Part shown: piece after piece, positions 22,301 to 34,235 of the stretch
Numbering within the stretch: the first letter of the stretch is position 1
How the letters are laid out: each line of letters opens with the position of its first letter
NCBI GenBank assembly: GCA_963969365.1
Contig: OZ017757.1
Coordinates: 1,240,001-1,304,000 of the forward strand
Source: Asterochloris sp. CNOR1
Taxonomy: Eukaryota > Chlorophyta > Trebouxiophyceae > Trebouxiales > Trebouxiaceae
Direction: 5' to 3'
Length of the DNA stretch: 64,000 nt
The notes under the pieces: generated by a model
What the model saw: only the letters and a program-made list of their open reading frames with translations
Told to the model about the DNA's origin: nothing
Databases searched by the model: none
Translations under genes and position numbers: made by a program

Positions 22301-24963
22301 CTGCGAGCCTCAGCAAGACTCAGATCTGTGGCTGCGCCAGTGTCTGGGCCTGGCACAACGGGGCTGCTTGAGCCATGCCCCTGGCTGCCTGGCGCAGCAA
22401 ACTTGTTCCACGGCAGGTCTGCCAGAGTCTCCAGATAGGCTCGTGCCATGGCATGCCCAGGATGCATCTCATTGCTGCGCCGGAGACGCTGGAACTCCCT
22501 TCGTGCCACCTGCACAGCAGTGGCGCCCAACGCCTCAGCAGGGCCTGCCCTTCACAATACTCATCAGCCCCGCCGGTGAAGCGTAACTGGGAACCAGACA
22601 AGGAGGAAAGATGCAGTGAAGATGACACCGGCTGAGACCGTGAGATGGAAGCTGATGTTATAGGCAGAAGAATCTCCTAGTTAGGAGAGTCTCCAGCTGA
22701 CAGGCACTGAGTCAGTGATCTTGGCTTCTCCATTGCCTGCAATACGTGCAAGGTCTGCACAGCCTTGAGGTGCACCGTGAACGCTGGAAGCCAGCTTCGA
22801 GGGATGCCAAGCCCCCCTTGAGCACTGTCCAGAAGGGCAGCGCTGAGCGTCTCCTTGTGCATAGTGCTGTGGTGCAGGCCACGCCAAAATTGGCTGCAGT
22901 GGGGGGCCATGCTCACCTTGAGCACCTCCGGCGGCGGCTGAGCAGCTTTGATGCGCGACATGAGGGCTGGCAACTCCTCCTCAGCCTCAGCCTCATCGTA
23001 GTCGCCTTCCGCTGGTGGGGATGTGGCTTCTTGTGCTGGTCTCGCTGCTGGCAGGCCTGCATTCAAGTGCCACAGACATCTGGCTTCATCCTGGAAAGAG
23101 CCGAGGCAGCCCAGTTGGCAGCGGCGATCCAGGTTGCAGCTGCTGCAGTCTGGGCTGCCATGGCCACTGCAATGGCTGGGCCATGCCTTAAGGAGCAGCT
23201 GTGACCATGGATCCTGGCTGATGCCATGAATCTGATCACGTTGGGCACAGGGGCCGAGGAACGGCCAACGCGGAGACAGGGCACACCTGGCAGCTGGGAC
23301 CCGGCCTGCAGCTGCTGCAGGGCGCGCTGCCTGGCCTGCAGGGACTGCCTTGCCGGCTGGCCCAGAGCACCTGTGTCGCTGACAGCACCAGCTGCACGCT
23401 CCACTGCTTTGTGTGCCTGCAGGCAGACCTCAACACTGAACACTGCAACAACTTCATTGCTGCACTTACTAAGCTTCTGTCTCGCAGTGTCTGTGCTGCC
23501 ACACCACCACAATGTCATGTGATCTGCACAGGGCACCCTTCCCTTGAGTACCCTGTTGTTGAGGCTCTGGGTCTCCTTTAACATGTATGGTTGGGGCTTG
23601 AAGCAAGCCCAGCTTGATCATACGATTCACAGCACATCTGTCTGCACACCATTCTGACAAAGCTAATAGCTCACCTGCTGGCAGATCTGCAGCACGAGCT
23701 TGAGACGTTCATTGACCTCAGTGCACTGCAGCACAGCTGCTCTCAACGCCACAGAGCGTGTGAACATAGCAGTCAACAGGTCCGCAGCAGTCCCCGGCGG
23801 CATCTGGTGCAGCAGCGGCAGCATGCGCGTGGCCGAGGCCAGGCCCAGGCTTTGCTGCAGCAGCGTCAGCAGGCTGGCGGCTGTGGCCATCAGCTGAGAA
23901 GCCAGATGCTGCCCCTCTTTGTCCAGGTCTGCCGGCGGCCACCTGCCCATGTAGAAGCATGTTGTGTCAACTGCAAGTGGCGGCGCTGGACTAGAGCCCG
24001 GCGTGCTAGGCAGCACAGGTGACAATGTGCACCGGTGCTGCAGATGCCCAGCTGCAGAGGCACCCTGCGCTATGGAGCCAGTAAGCATGCTGGCCTTGTT
24101 GAGAGCCATGCAGTGCTGCTGATCCAGCAAAGCGGCTCCTCACGGCTGCGTGCTGTGCCCAGCAGTACTGCTGGCCAGTGCAGCACCCCCTGCGCTGCGC
24201 AACAGATTCTGTGGAGGCATGAGGTGCCTCGAGGAGTCAAAAGCTGGCTATGCAGAGCTCACGTGCCATCCGCATTCTTCATGGGCTCCAGCTGCTTAAC
24301 AGGTGTCCACTGACTGTCCAGGTCTGGCTCCAGTTCTATGCGGCAGCAGCCCTCCAATGTGAGCTGCCAGTCCCCACTCTGCATCATGCAGGCGAGTACA
24401 GCTCACTTTCAAAACCAAGCGTTCAGTCGGCAGGTCATACAGAGTGCCAGGTGCAAGCATGCATGGGACGTTGTAAGATAGCTCCCTTATTGCAGTGAGG
24501 CAGGCTTGGCATTGGTGTGTTGCGCCAGTGGCGTGCCTCGACGATTAGCTTGCTGATTGCATGCTTTGCGAAGAAGTGGTTGCAGACAGACGTACCTGAG
24601 CCTGCCGACTGATCTGCAGCAGCTGTGCAGCTGTTCCAAGCTTGCCAGCCCGCTTTTGGCCATCCTCCAAAACTGGTAATGCCGCCACAAAGACCCGAGC
24701 TCCATTCTGGCGAATAAGATGGAGCATCAAGCCAGCGCTGCATGCCAAGGAGGATGATATGAGGCGCCAGACAGAAAGCTTTCACAACTGCAAACTGGGA
24801 TCCTGCTGACATGGCGGATAATTTCAAGCCATCACCTGTCACTGCTGGAAGGTACTGTCACGCGCTGTGTACTGGCTGGCAGCAGGACCTGCTGCTGCAG
24901 TGGCAGCACAGGCAGCTCGGGGGGCAAAGAGAGCCCCTGCCCATCCCGAGGGGGAACCTTCAT
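16319..24963 (-). CDS. LON2: Peroxisomal ATP-dependent Lon protease (LON2/LONP2)
   Basis: Sixteen exons join in phase to 1219 residues: 24963-24836, 24737-24596, 24378-24263, 23942-23675, 23428-23287, 23035-22917, 22509-22267, 21731-21580, 21298-21211, 20725-20552, 19866-19750, 19511-19407, 19172-18158, 17836-17257, 16893-16790, 16485-16319. The start is ATG at 24963; the open frame above it begins only with TTG. Order: LON substrate-binding domain ([17 protein letters not shown]), helical linker, AAA+ domain with Walker A GPPGVGKT (~414-421), Walker [10 protein letters not shown], sensor FVATGNN and Arg finger PPLLDRLE, then the protease domain with Ser in DGPSAGITL (~1113) and Lys in [10 protein letters not shown] (~1155). 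The C-terminus AESKL is a type 1 peroxisomal targeting signal. It is some 330 residues longer than plant LON2 (about 890), mostly from a low-complexity insert between AAA+ and protease domains. The intron after 21211 uses a GC donor (CAG|gcaagt). Role: peroxisomal matrix protein quality control. Confidence 0.95.
19958..19996 (-). repeat. Decayed copy of LON2 exon 19866-19750 start
   Basis: Read on the minus strand, the intron upstream contains ctgcaagtggcctttatagc then cagtggccaatact, matching the acceptor and start of the true exon (atgcaggtggcctttgtggc then gactggaaataacc) that encodes the sensor-1 strand. It lies about 130 bp upstream in transcription order. Confidence 0.65.
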
Positions 24964-25084
24964 GATAACAAGGCTGCTGATGGACTGCCGAAGCAGGCTA
25001 AAGAGAGGAGTGTCGGAGCTTGCCAAGGTCTTCCCAACCCTGGTTTACCTGTCGTGCTTGCTGCGGTCTAACTTGCAGGCTCTG
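24964..25084. promoter_or_regulatory. Short divergent promoter between LON2 and the MscS channel gene
   Basis: Only 121 bp separate the ATG of LON2 (minus, 24963) from the first well-supported ATG of the channel gene (plus, 25085). Both 5' UTRs and the core promoter elements must fit here or overlap coding sequence. I see no TATA box. A later channel start at 25157 would widen the gap slightly. Confidence 0.5.
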
Positions 25085-28000
25085 ATGTGGCGATGTGCTG
25101 ATACCAAGGGCGGTTGCACCCGCCAGCAGCTCCTATGTCCATGCTCATGCCGGAGCATGTTCAAGCCTCATGTTCAGCAAGGCAGCAGCAGGAGAGGATT
25201 CTGCACTCCCCTCAGGCTGCGCAAGCAAGTCAAGAGGCAGTTGCAGCAATGCTGGAGCGTGCGAGCAGACTCCAGTGAGGGGGTAGCGCAGTCTGACTCC
25301 ACTGCGCAATCCAGCTCTAAGGAGAAGCCCAAGCCAGCCAAGGCAGCAGAGGAGATGCCACAGCCAGTGCTGCAGCTGACTGCCATTGAGTCGCATGGCC
25401 TCAAGCCACTGCACTTGGTCACGTTCTTCATCATTCTCGGAGCTGGCCTGGTCTTCCTCTCGGTGCTGCTGTACTTCACTGCAGACATACAGTTTCAGCA
25501 GGCCTGCTTCAAGGTGCGAGGCAGCCTGCCCTGGTCAGCACAGTGTGCGCAGGGCTTGATGACTGCGCTACCTGCCGCCCCCTGCTGCCTTGGGCTGGCG
25601 GTAGGACGCTGCAGCTACACTGCTGCCTTGGGCTGGCTCTGGGAGGCCACACCTGCAGTGCTGCCCTTAGCTTGGCTGTATGTCCCTGAGACTGATGTGT
25701 TTCAGGATGGCGGGCCGCCCATGCTGTCAGGCTGGTGCTGATGACAGGTTGTGAGCTGCTGGCGCCTGCTGTGCTAAGAGCTGGCATCAGTGTGCTGAGG
25801 GCTGTGTGTTTGTGTCTGCACTGTGCATTGCAGTCGGCCAGGCAGCTGCTGCAGACGGTGGCGCAGAGGCAGCTGCTGCAATGCTGCGTCCCAATGTCAT
25901 GGCCTGCAATGCAGCTGTGCACCGCAGGGGATGCTGCAGCACTGATGGTCAGCCTGGCCATAGCATTGCAAGCTGTGCCCTCATGGAGTACTCTAAACTG
26001 CAGGTAGTGAGGCGGCTGCTGAAGACAGTGGCACTGAGGCAGGTCATGGGCATTCTGGGAGCCATGACCTTTGTGCGCTTTGGGCTGGAGCCTCTTGTCA
26101 AGGCGCTGCGCTCCCTGTTTGCTGTCCAAGGCTCCTGGGAGAAGTCCTCCGAGTTCTACATCCTGAGGGAGGTGAGAACACCAGAAGCTCACTCGAGAGC
26201 AGATCACTTGGAAGTCTTTGAAGGTCTGCCAGCAGCTTACGTTTCTGAGGAGGTTGAGGCCCTCAACAATTGCTTGAGAGGAGAACACTGAGAAGTGTCC
26301 AAGCGCCTGGGATAGCCACAGGTCTGCCTGCACCCGCCTCTGGCGCTGTGCAGCTCACCTGATGAGGACATCACTATGAAGGTCACAAGCTCAGCCAGCA
26401 GCCGGAAGGGGCTCGCTTCTGCCTGGCAGTTCTATCTGGGGGGTCTTAGGGGGGGCCTGTCTGATCCTGGCAGTAGACTCTGTATACCTCAGTGAACAGC
26501 AGATCACTCACGACTTGGGGCTCGCTAGCGTCTGGCAGCTCTGTTGCGTGCCTGTGCAGCTCAATGAGCTTCTGAATGAAAGACTGCAAGCAATCAGCCC
26601 ACAAGTCTTAACACAAATCTGTACTCAAGTACTGTGCCCTGCAAAGAGCTGCATACTGGCCTAACAAAATTGATGCCCAGCCCTGTTCCTGTGCAGGTGT
26701 ACCGACCCCTGGAGTTTCTGTTCACCATTGCTGCCTTCACAACCCTGGCAGAAAATTTTCTGCCTCAGCTGATTGCCCTGCCAAAGGTAAGCTGAAGTTG
26801 TGCCTGATCAGCTGCTCGCTGCCAGGAACCCATCAATCCCTGTGAGGCTTCAGCCCAACTCAGCCGCACCTGCACCCAGACTGGCCTTGTCGGCTGCAGT
26901 CCTCACCTGATGCTGTCTGGACCACCCACGCTGCTCACTGTGCTTCCGCCTTCCTCACGTGAATTGAACCTGATCCAAACCCTTACGTGCCCCCCCTCTT
27001 GTCTGTTCAGGGCATGATTCAGAACTTTGTGCGCTCCACGCTGTCGCTCACGTTTGTCATTGCGGCGGCGCGGGTGGTGTTCAACATCAAAGCACGCATG
27101 ACCCGCGAGACCACCTGGCAGCTGGAGCTCAAGGGGGACCTCACCAAGCAGCGGCGGGTAGAGGCTGTTGACAAGCTTCTGAGCGTGATGACGCTGCTGG
27201 TCTCAGCCGTCTTTGGGCTGCAAGCCATTGGCCTAGACGGTGGGCACCACCAGCTGTGTTTGTCTTTGCTTGCATCTCTTTGACAGGGGCAGCCTGAGGT
27301 GGCAGCTGCCTGCATGGTGCCTAGCCAGCAGCTGACATGCTGGCTCTGATGTGGGTGACATGACATGAAGTAGTTCTTGTCAACTGGCCAGCTACTAGAT
27401 GCCAGTGGCCCCACGTCTGTGGTTCCTTGCTGCAGTCAACAGTGTGCTGGCCATTGGAGGAGTGGGTGGTCTGGCTGTTGGTCTGGCAGGCAGAGAGATC
27501 CTGGAAAACCTCTTCACGGGGCTGATCATTCTGTCCAGCAGCCCCTTTGAGGTTGGAGATGAGGTCCTCTTTGCTGCCTCTGGCAATGTGAGTCCCCCAC
27601 CCATAGTACAAGGGGCGTATGCCTTCACCTATGTTTGGACCTTTGCAACATGAGGTTCTCTCTGCTGCGTCTGGCATTATGAGCCCCCCAACACCAGCGT
27701 GCTGTGCAAGCAGAGCTGGTCATGCATGCATCCACCATCTGCCCGGCCTGGCATCGTTGCCGCTCTTTGCCTTTCACGCAAGGATTTGCAGAGCAGTCCT
27801 GCGCTCGCCCTGCACGCTCTTGTGCAGCTCAAGCTTGCTCCTGCACGCAGCGGGGTTTACCTGCCTTCAAATTCTGCGGTGCTTGGTGACATGTTCGCCT
27901 AACGCGCAGGACATGCCTGCACGCACCGTCCACTTGGTTCAGAGTGCTAGTATGGGATGAGCTGTTGGCCTCCAGCAGCGCTGACCTGATTTGCCACGCT

Positions 28001-30553
28001 GCAGAGCGTGGAGGGTATTGTGCTGGACGTGGGCTGGTACAGGACCACCATCCGCAGTTTCGAGAGAGAGATCTTCAACATCCCCAACTCCGTCTTCTCC
28101 CGCAATGTTGTGCTGAACGTCACCCGCAAGAACAAGGAATGGCGCTTCTATGAGTTTATAGGTGAGGCTGTGCAGCAGGCTGTCGCTGTAAGCTGTGATG
28201 GGCTGACTTGGATGCTTGGCTGGGGTGGGCAGACTGCAGATTTTTGCTGGGGTCACTACATGGGTTGCCTGACTGAGGTAGCGCTCTGCAGCTTCGCCCA
28301 CATCGAGAGCTTGCACTTTGTCTGTATGCCTAGTGAAGCAGTGTGCAACACGGGCAATGCCTGTGCTTGTGCGCCCGCATGAGCAGCTGGACCCAGTCTC
28401 AGCTGAGGCCTCTGACAAAGTGCCGGCGGGTCGCGTGCTGGGACAGTTGCGGCAGACATGTCCCCTCTGACCATGTGCACTGAATCTGTGATCTCCACTG
28501 CTGGGCTGCATGCTCCTGGATGGCGCTGACGGGCAGGCACCATTGTTCACATGTTGTGCTCCTTCTACAGCTCAAGCCTGCATGGCAGTGCTGTGTGTGG
28601 AGGATTCCTCAAGGAGTCCCAGCTGCTTGAGGGAGTTTGAGGTGGAGCTCATGCCTCTTGCAGGCATGAGCTTCACTCAAATTTTGGACTGCATGCCGCA
28701 TGTGGAGACTGTCTTGCAAGCTGGGGCAGCTTCACGCTTGCTGTCAGAACCTCAGCATTTGAGCCTTGCTTGCATTGCTGTGTGTGTGGGGCATTGCTGG
28801 GGTGGTGGCCAACCCACTCAGCAGCTGACCTGGGCTCATCACCTGCTGCACTCCTTCTGAGCTGAGGTCTGCTGCAGGCTTGCATGTAGAGGCCATCTGG
28901 CGCACAGGCGCTGTGATGGGCAGACCTGCATGGCGTCCATTCCTCCATTTGTGAGCAACACCACAAGCTTGCACCTGCACCACACACATCAGGATTTGTA
29001 GGTGGAGGACTTCCTTTGCTGTAAGTCTCAGGCTGCCTGCAGCATGAGCGGCACTCATGCTTGCTCTTCACTGCAAGATGTGGCATACAACTGCTTGACG
29101 GCTCTGCTTCACTCTCCATCCGCAACCTGTACTGCAGGACTGCGCGTGGAGGACATCTCGCGAGCAGGCGCAGTGGTGGCTGACATGCGCAAGATCATCC
29201 GGCAGGACCCCCGGATCATCCAGAAGCTGCACCGCCGAGTGTTCATGGACAAGCTGACGCGGGACCAAGTCAGCATCTACATTTCATGCTACATTGAGGC
29301 CGCCAATCGCGACGCCTTCATGGCCGTCAAGCAGGACCTGCTGCTGGCCTTTGTGGACTGCGTGGAGCGCAACAATGCTCGCCTGGCACGGAACAGGCTG
29401 CAGGTGGGCTCTTTCTACACCTGGGTGGTCATGCCGCTGTGACTGGGGACAGATTGTCATCCTGGCCAGAAACAGGCTGCTGCAGGGGGCCTTCCCCTGC
29501 TGCCTTGATGGTTGTGAAGCAGGCCCTGCTGCTGGCCTCCGTGGAGTGTTGGGAGCGCACTGATGCCAGGCTGAAGAGGAGCAGCCTGCAGGCGGGCTGC
29601 GTAAAGAACCTTCACTTGGGCATGCTGCCTTGGCTGAGGGAACACTACCTGACTTGCTGCTTTGAATCAGGACATGGACCTGCTCTGCTGGAGCGGCCTG
29701 CAGGTGCGCGGTGCAGCAACTTTGAGGGTTGTTGCTGGCAGGGGGGTGAGGCAGTGCAGAGACACTGCTGAGCACTCCCCAGCCTAAGCAGCATTGCTCG
29801 CGCCCCGAGTCAAGTGACATTTCTACCTGTGAGGGAGTCCCCCCACGATATCCTCCTATTGCTTACCAAAGCTTCTGCCTGGTGTTCCTGATCTCAAGCC
29901 TGCAGTGCCCGTCAGTGGAACAAAAGTGTGAACCTACAACACCTGCTCAGCTGACTGGCAGCTGGACTCTGCAGCTTGGCATCCTGACAGCACCTGGCTC
30001 AGCAACTGTGCAGGTGGAGGTTGTACCTGGCAGCTTCTCCCAGCCTGACGGCAAGGCCGCGCAGCAGCTGGCTCAGGCTGCCGCAGAGGCCATGCAGAGC
30101 GACCAGCAGCGTGCGCTGCCAGATGGGGCTGAAGGCCCAGCAGTGGACGTGTCACCCCACGCCAGCAGGGGGCCTGATGGCTCAGCCAAGCATGGCAGCC
30201 AGCCCAGTGAAGCTTCTGGTTCAGACCCAGGCCCCTCAGATGTCCCAGATCCAGGGTTCCAGGAAGTTCCTGAAGAGCGCCCTAGAAGTCGTGAGGAGGC
30301 CTCCAGCACGAAGAGCACAGAAGAGGCTGGGGGGTCTGCTGCCCAAGGCAGCAGCAGTCGGCAGGCTGCCAGTAGTAAAGATCGCCCTGGAAAAGTGATG
30401 ACCCAAGGTCGGGGACACAGGCACGACTCTGAGTCTGAGAACTGGCAACACACGCGCCGAAGCCGGGGCGCAGGAACAGTAGTGGCTGATCAAGTGTCGT
30501 TGGATGAGGCCCAGATGGGGGCAATGATCACGGCCAGCTTTGATGAGCTTTGA
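25085..30553 (+). CDS. MscS-like mechanosensitive ion channel (MSL/MSC1 type)
   Basis: Eight exons chain in phase to 676 residues: 25085-25513, 26004-26171, 26697-26786, 27011-27239, 27436-27587, 28005-28161, 29138-29403, 30014-30553. The basic, Ser-rich N-terminus could be an organelle transit peptide. Hydrophobic segments occur around residues 113-137 (VTFFIILGAGLVFLSVLLYF), in exons 3 and 4, and in exon 5, where GGVGGLAVGLAGREILENLF is the pore helix typical of MscS. The beta domain follows (PFEVGDEV, GIVLDVGWYRTTIR, NIPNSVFSRNVVLN) and then an alpha/beta domain. The last 180 residues are acidic, Ser/Glu-rich and low complexity. Family role: tension-gated ion release protecting plastids or other membranes during hypo-osmotic shock. 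The plastid location is inferred. The start could also be ATG at 24962 or 25157 in the same frame. Confidence 0.92.
25829..25880 (+). repeat. Decayed copy of MscS exon 2 in intron 1
   Basis: The segment cagtcggccaggcagctgct then gcagacggtggcgcagaggcagc resembles the true exon 2 start at 26004 (aggtagtgaggcggctgct then gaagacagtggcactgaggcagg), still preceded by an AG acceptor (gcattgcag). It lies about 170 bp upstream on the same strand. Confidence 0.75.
28590..28935 (+). repeat. Two decayed copies of the MscS exon 7 start
   Basis: At 28871-28935 the sequence gctgcaggcttgcatgtaga then ggccatctggcgcacaggcg parallels the acceptor and start of exon 7 (actgcaggactgcgcgtgga then ggacatctcgcgagcaggcg) at 29132-29170. 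A weaker copy (tgtgtgtggaggattcctca) lies at 28590-28630. Both are frame-broken and lie in the preceding intron. Confidence 0.7.
29455..29712 (+). repeat. Three decayed copies of the MscS exon 7 end
   Basis: Downstream of exon 7 (its end is gtcaagcaggacctgctgct ... cggaacaggctgcaggtggg) come three echoes: 29460-29488 (gccagaaacaggctgctgca), 29507-29600 (gtgaagcaggccctgctgct then ggcctccgtggagtgttggg, ending gcagcctgcaggcgggct) and 29669-29712 (aggacatggacctgctctgc, ending ggcctgcaggtgcgcg). Their order and strand match the exon. Confidence 0.8.
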
Positions 30554-30716
30554 TGAACTGCAGCCCCGGCCATTGCATGCCCCCTTTTCAGAGAACGCAT
30601 CCCTGTAGCAATTTTGCCCTGCTTTACAACATTGTACACGCTCCTCCACTCTAGAACTGTGCACACAAGCTAAGATGCATCACTCAACTTACATGTTAGA
30701 TGCTTGGAGTTCTAAT

Positions 30717-31741
30717 TCAACCATGTTGTTGGAGGTATCGTTCTACACACGCCTTACTGTCAGGCGTAACCTGCTGGGTTTGGAGCAGCTGGCGTACCTC
30801 TGCCCAGCTCATAAATTGCCCACTCTCAACCTCCTCTGGGTCCAGCTTCATTTGCCCATCATATGTGCAGGTGAACAGTCTGCCCCAAAGCCTTGTAACC
30901 TCGTCTGCATGGTAAAAGTCAAAACAATGCTGCAGCTGTGCATTCTGAACACCCATCTCTTCTTGCAGTTCCCTCTCAGCATTCAACTCATAGCTCTCCT
31001 CAGCCCCTGCAGACAAGGGCAACAGGCCTGACCCTAATGCAGACAGCTCGGTGGTTCCTCATGAGCATGGCAGCGGTGCCTCCATGTGATGAGCAGGGCA
31101 GCACTGTGCATCTGAAGGGCAAGCCAGAAGCTCCAGCCCTGATATGCACTTGCAAGCGGTGCCACCCTGCCTTAGTGGGGCAGGCAGAGGGAGCAAAGCC
31201 AGGAAAGGCTGAAGGCAAGGCAGCAGGCAGGCAATAACCTGTAAAGGCAGCATGCAGGTGACAGGCCAGCAGAGCAGGCAGGCAATCTGAACACGTACCC
31301 ACCACGCCGCCAGGTGCCGGGTCATAGAAGCCTGGGTATGTCTCCTTGAAAGAGACCCTTTTCTGGACAAACACCTCATCCTGCAGCTTGAACATGGAGA
31401 GCGTGTGAAACAAAGTCTATAGATGTCGATCGCATGGCAGTGCAGAGACGCAGGCAGGTGCAGCCTGAGCATGGCAAGCTTGGAGACAAATTGGACAGAC
31501 ACATGCAGCCAGCGCATGGCAGCCCTTGAACAAGGGCTGGTGGGCAGAGCTCCATGGCAGCCATCACCTTGCTGTTTGAGACGATGGTGAAGCTGCAGCG
31601 ATGAATGGCATTCTGTGAGCGCATCTCCTGGCGAGTGGCCTGCCCAATCACGTTATTTTGCTCATCGACAATGGCCACCAGCTCCTGAGGCTTTTGGACC
31701 TTGTTTGTGGCATACACAGCCTGCTGTGTGCGTCCATTCAT
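30717..31741 (-). CDS. Nudix hydrolase, YfcD / IPP-isomerase-like type
   Basis: Three exons, 31741-31568, 31380-31299 and 31006-30717, give 181 residues; the start is ATG at 31741 (MNGRTQQ), since the frame above it begins only with GTG. The Nudix box is complete across the second splice junction: G, five residues, E, seven residues, RELQEEMGV. Upstream of it are the strand QELVAIVDEQNNVIGQ, HRCSFTIVSNSK and the loop GFYDPAPGG, which resemble the YfcD/isopentenyl-diphosphate-isomerase-like branch. The C-terminal part has LWGRLFTCTYDGQMKLDPEE. Family members cleave nucleoside-diphosphate-linked or isoprenyl-like substrates using divalent metal; the substrate here cannot be told. It converges on the MscS gene with 163 bp between stops and diverges from the HVA22-like gene. 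Confidence 0.9.
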
Positions 31742-32179
31742 GGTTTCTCTGCAGCACATGGTGTCCACATCATTGCTTGCTTCATGGCTGCTTGATAGTC
31801 CCTCCTCTGCGAGCCTGATGGCAACCTGCTGCTGAATTTCAGGGCAGTCTGAACATTGCGCGCTTGCCTGGGCACAGCTGAATGGGACAAGCTAGATGGA
31901 CAGTGGTGTGAATTTCTGCAACCACTGTGCAGCATTTGCTGGCATGCAACTGGGCCAAGCTGCCCTATTCGCAGCATGGTGTGGTCAAACTCTTCTGCAG
32001 TTGAGGTCAAAGCCAGCTGGGAACTTGCTTGGAAAGGCGCTCATCTAAACAGTAGGCCTCTGCGAGGTCACCGCTGCCTAGAGTTCCCTCTACTCCTGGC
32101 CTTTTCAGCAAAGCCAGTCCTGCCTTCGCAGCTCTGGAGCAATAGGCTTAATATTGAAAGCTGCAGCATCAGGGAGGGG
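31742..32179. promoter_or_regulatory. Divergent intergenic region, Nudix and HVA22-like genes
   Basis: There are 438 bp between the two start codons (31741 minus, 32180 plus). A plus open frame runs through it to 32218, but only its last part is the proposed HVA22 exon 1. I see no repeats or defined promoter elements. Confidence 0.4.
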
Positions 32180-33977
32180 ATGGTGCTTGCTGACTTCTCC
32201 TGCCGCATCCTTCTGTGAGCTTCATTGTCAAAGACCTCCATGGATGTCATGCCAGCTAATAGCGCCTGTCCAAGCTATCAGCTGTCAAGACTAGGCAGCG
32301 GCAAGAAGTGTGGTTCCATGCAAATGTAGGCCTGTCTGCGGCTATGCATGGCCAGCTTACAATTGTTTCAAGGCCATCGAACAGAAGGACGAAGAGTCTG
32401 TCCGGGAGTGGTGCATCTACTGGTGAGCGATGTGCATTCCAGGTGCTTGCTGAGCAGCTTTGCTTGCCAGACTGCAGCAGAACAGATCCAGATCCAGACT
32501 GCCTGACATCTGCCAAACGAGGCAGCTTCAGGGGCCCTTGCAGCAATGGCGCCTCTGTGCTGCTGCAGGTTTGTGCTGGCTCTATTCACCATGGCTGAGC
32601 CTCTTGTAGATGCATTTGCATGGTGGTGAGCCCTGCCTGTCACTGCACCCCCATGGCTCCCCTGTTGGCCATGCGTGGCTGCAGCAGGTGCCTGTAAGTG
32701 TTGGCCTTGCAGTGGCTGCAGCAGATCATGTGCTATGGCATCCTTTGTGGGCCTTGCATTGGCTGCAGCAATGATGCAGGTCTTGAAGCTGTTGCTGCTC
32801 TTATGCAGGGTGCCCATGTACTACTCTGCCAAGGTGCGTAACAGCCCCTGCCTTGACTAAGGGAGTCAGCTGCATGCCAGAATGCCCCAGTGCCTAATGC
32901 AACGTGCATGCACCTCCCAAGCTGATGACTCGAGGCACTGGGCCATCACAAATGATTCTGAACTAAACCTCAATGTCAGAGTTGGAGTGCCGACACTTGA
33001 GCATCTCCAGCTTCTGGGCCCAATGACTGCAGGCCAGATGGGCCTACCAGCAGATTGGAAAACCCCTGTGTCAGTCGAATGACACTGCCCTGAGCGCTGC
33101 TGCTCCTTCTCTGCAGGTGGCCTTTGTAGTCTACTTGTGGCACCCTAAGTTCAAGGGTGCCCTGTCCCTGTACAACAGCACAGTCCAGCCCCTACTGCGC
33201 AAGCATGAAGCTACCATAGACCTGAAGGTTGAGGAGGCTAGAGCCTGGCTAGGCGATGTCTTCTCCGCCAATTTCAAGTGGTGAGTCCAAGACTTGCTTT
33301 GCTGCTCTTGACTGCTGACTTCACGTTGTATCTGTGCTTGTGCTAAAGAAACGATGGCGCACCTCGAATGTGCTGGTCAGTATTGACGGTGCACTTGGGC
33401 TAGCTTCTGAGCAGAAGGCTACTGCTGAGCTGCTCCAATCACGGCACAAACCCCTGTGCTGCAGGTTCATAAGCTATATGCAGTCGAAGGCTGGCTCGGC
33501 AGTGGCACAGCTGCAGAGCATGCAGGGAAGGGTGCGTGGTTTGTTTGGTTCTGGCCGCATCGTGCCCAGACATGCAAGGCCATGCTCTGTGGCCAAAGTG
33601 GCATCACTCAATGCTGCCTGCAGTCGCTGGGCAGCGGGCCTGCAGATGGCTCCCTCAACATGAACTGGCCCAGTGCAGCTCATGCCGCCGAGAACATGGC
33701 AGCAAAGGTGTCGTCTGTGGTCGTCTTAGTTTGCTGAGGTTCCAGGCAAGAGCTAAAGGTCTGGATGGGCTGCAGGTGGTGGCAGCAGCAAATGTGAGGA
33801 AAGACTCGCCCCCTCGCACCCCTGTGAGCAGGATGGTGAGCTAACGCCTGCTGCTTTTGCAGACGATGTGCGCCAGACCCATTGCACAATTCTCTGTGCC
33901 TTTTGTGACAGGCAGCAGCAGCTGATGCAAGCAAAGACTCTCGTCCTGGTAGCCCAGCCAGCAAGAAGACTAGCTGA
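32180..33977 (+). CDS. HVA22/REEP (TB2/DP1) family ER membrane-shaping protein
   Basis: Eight small exons chain in phase to 188 residues: 32180-32214, 32330-32422, 32569-32625, 32809-32833, 33117-33280, 33465-33531, 33776-33835, 33912-33977. Exon 1 (MVLADFSCRILL) was chosen because it is the only ATG frame that ends in phase 2 before the conserved part. The core is typical of the family: YAWPAYNCFKAIEQKDEESV, then REWCIYWFVLALFTMAEPLV, DAFAWWVPMYYSAK and VAFVVYLWHPKFKGALSLYN, with two hydrophobic hairpins. The C-terminal tail is Ser/Lys/Pro-rich (VRKDSPPRTPVSRM and ASKDSRPGSPASKKTS). Family members insert hairpins into the ER membrane and promote tubule curvature, and in plants respond to stress hormones. 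Exon 4 is only 25 nt. The last two exons look like tandem duplicates. Confidence 0.9.
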
Positions 33978-34235
33978 ACCATCAGTCTACCTCGTCATCC
34001 AAGCTGCCCGCAGCTTACCTTCCCTTTTTCTCAAAGTGCCCAATGGATGCTGATGCAAAGAAAAGTCAACACTGCCCTTTCTTTCTACATTGGGCCGTTA
34101 AGTCTGCAGATCTAGCCATCTCGGCAGGAGATCGTCAAGGCACCAGCAAGAATCTTGACATCAGCAGTGGGGCTCAGTAAGTTCGATCTTGACTGCGATG
34201 AATCCTCTGCCCCCTGCTAGTCCTTTGCGTTTGCT

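Noticed and set aside
24832-25026. LON2 start at 25026
   Set aside because: The codon there is TTG; the first ATG in frame is at 24963 and gives the usual short lead into the LON domain.
25509-26333. 274-codon minus-strand open frame
   Set aside because: It is antisense to MscS intron 1 and exon 2, with no recognisable domain.
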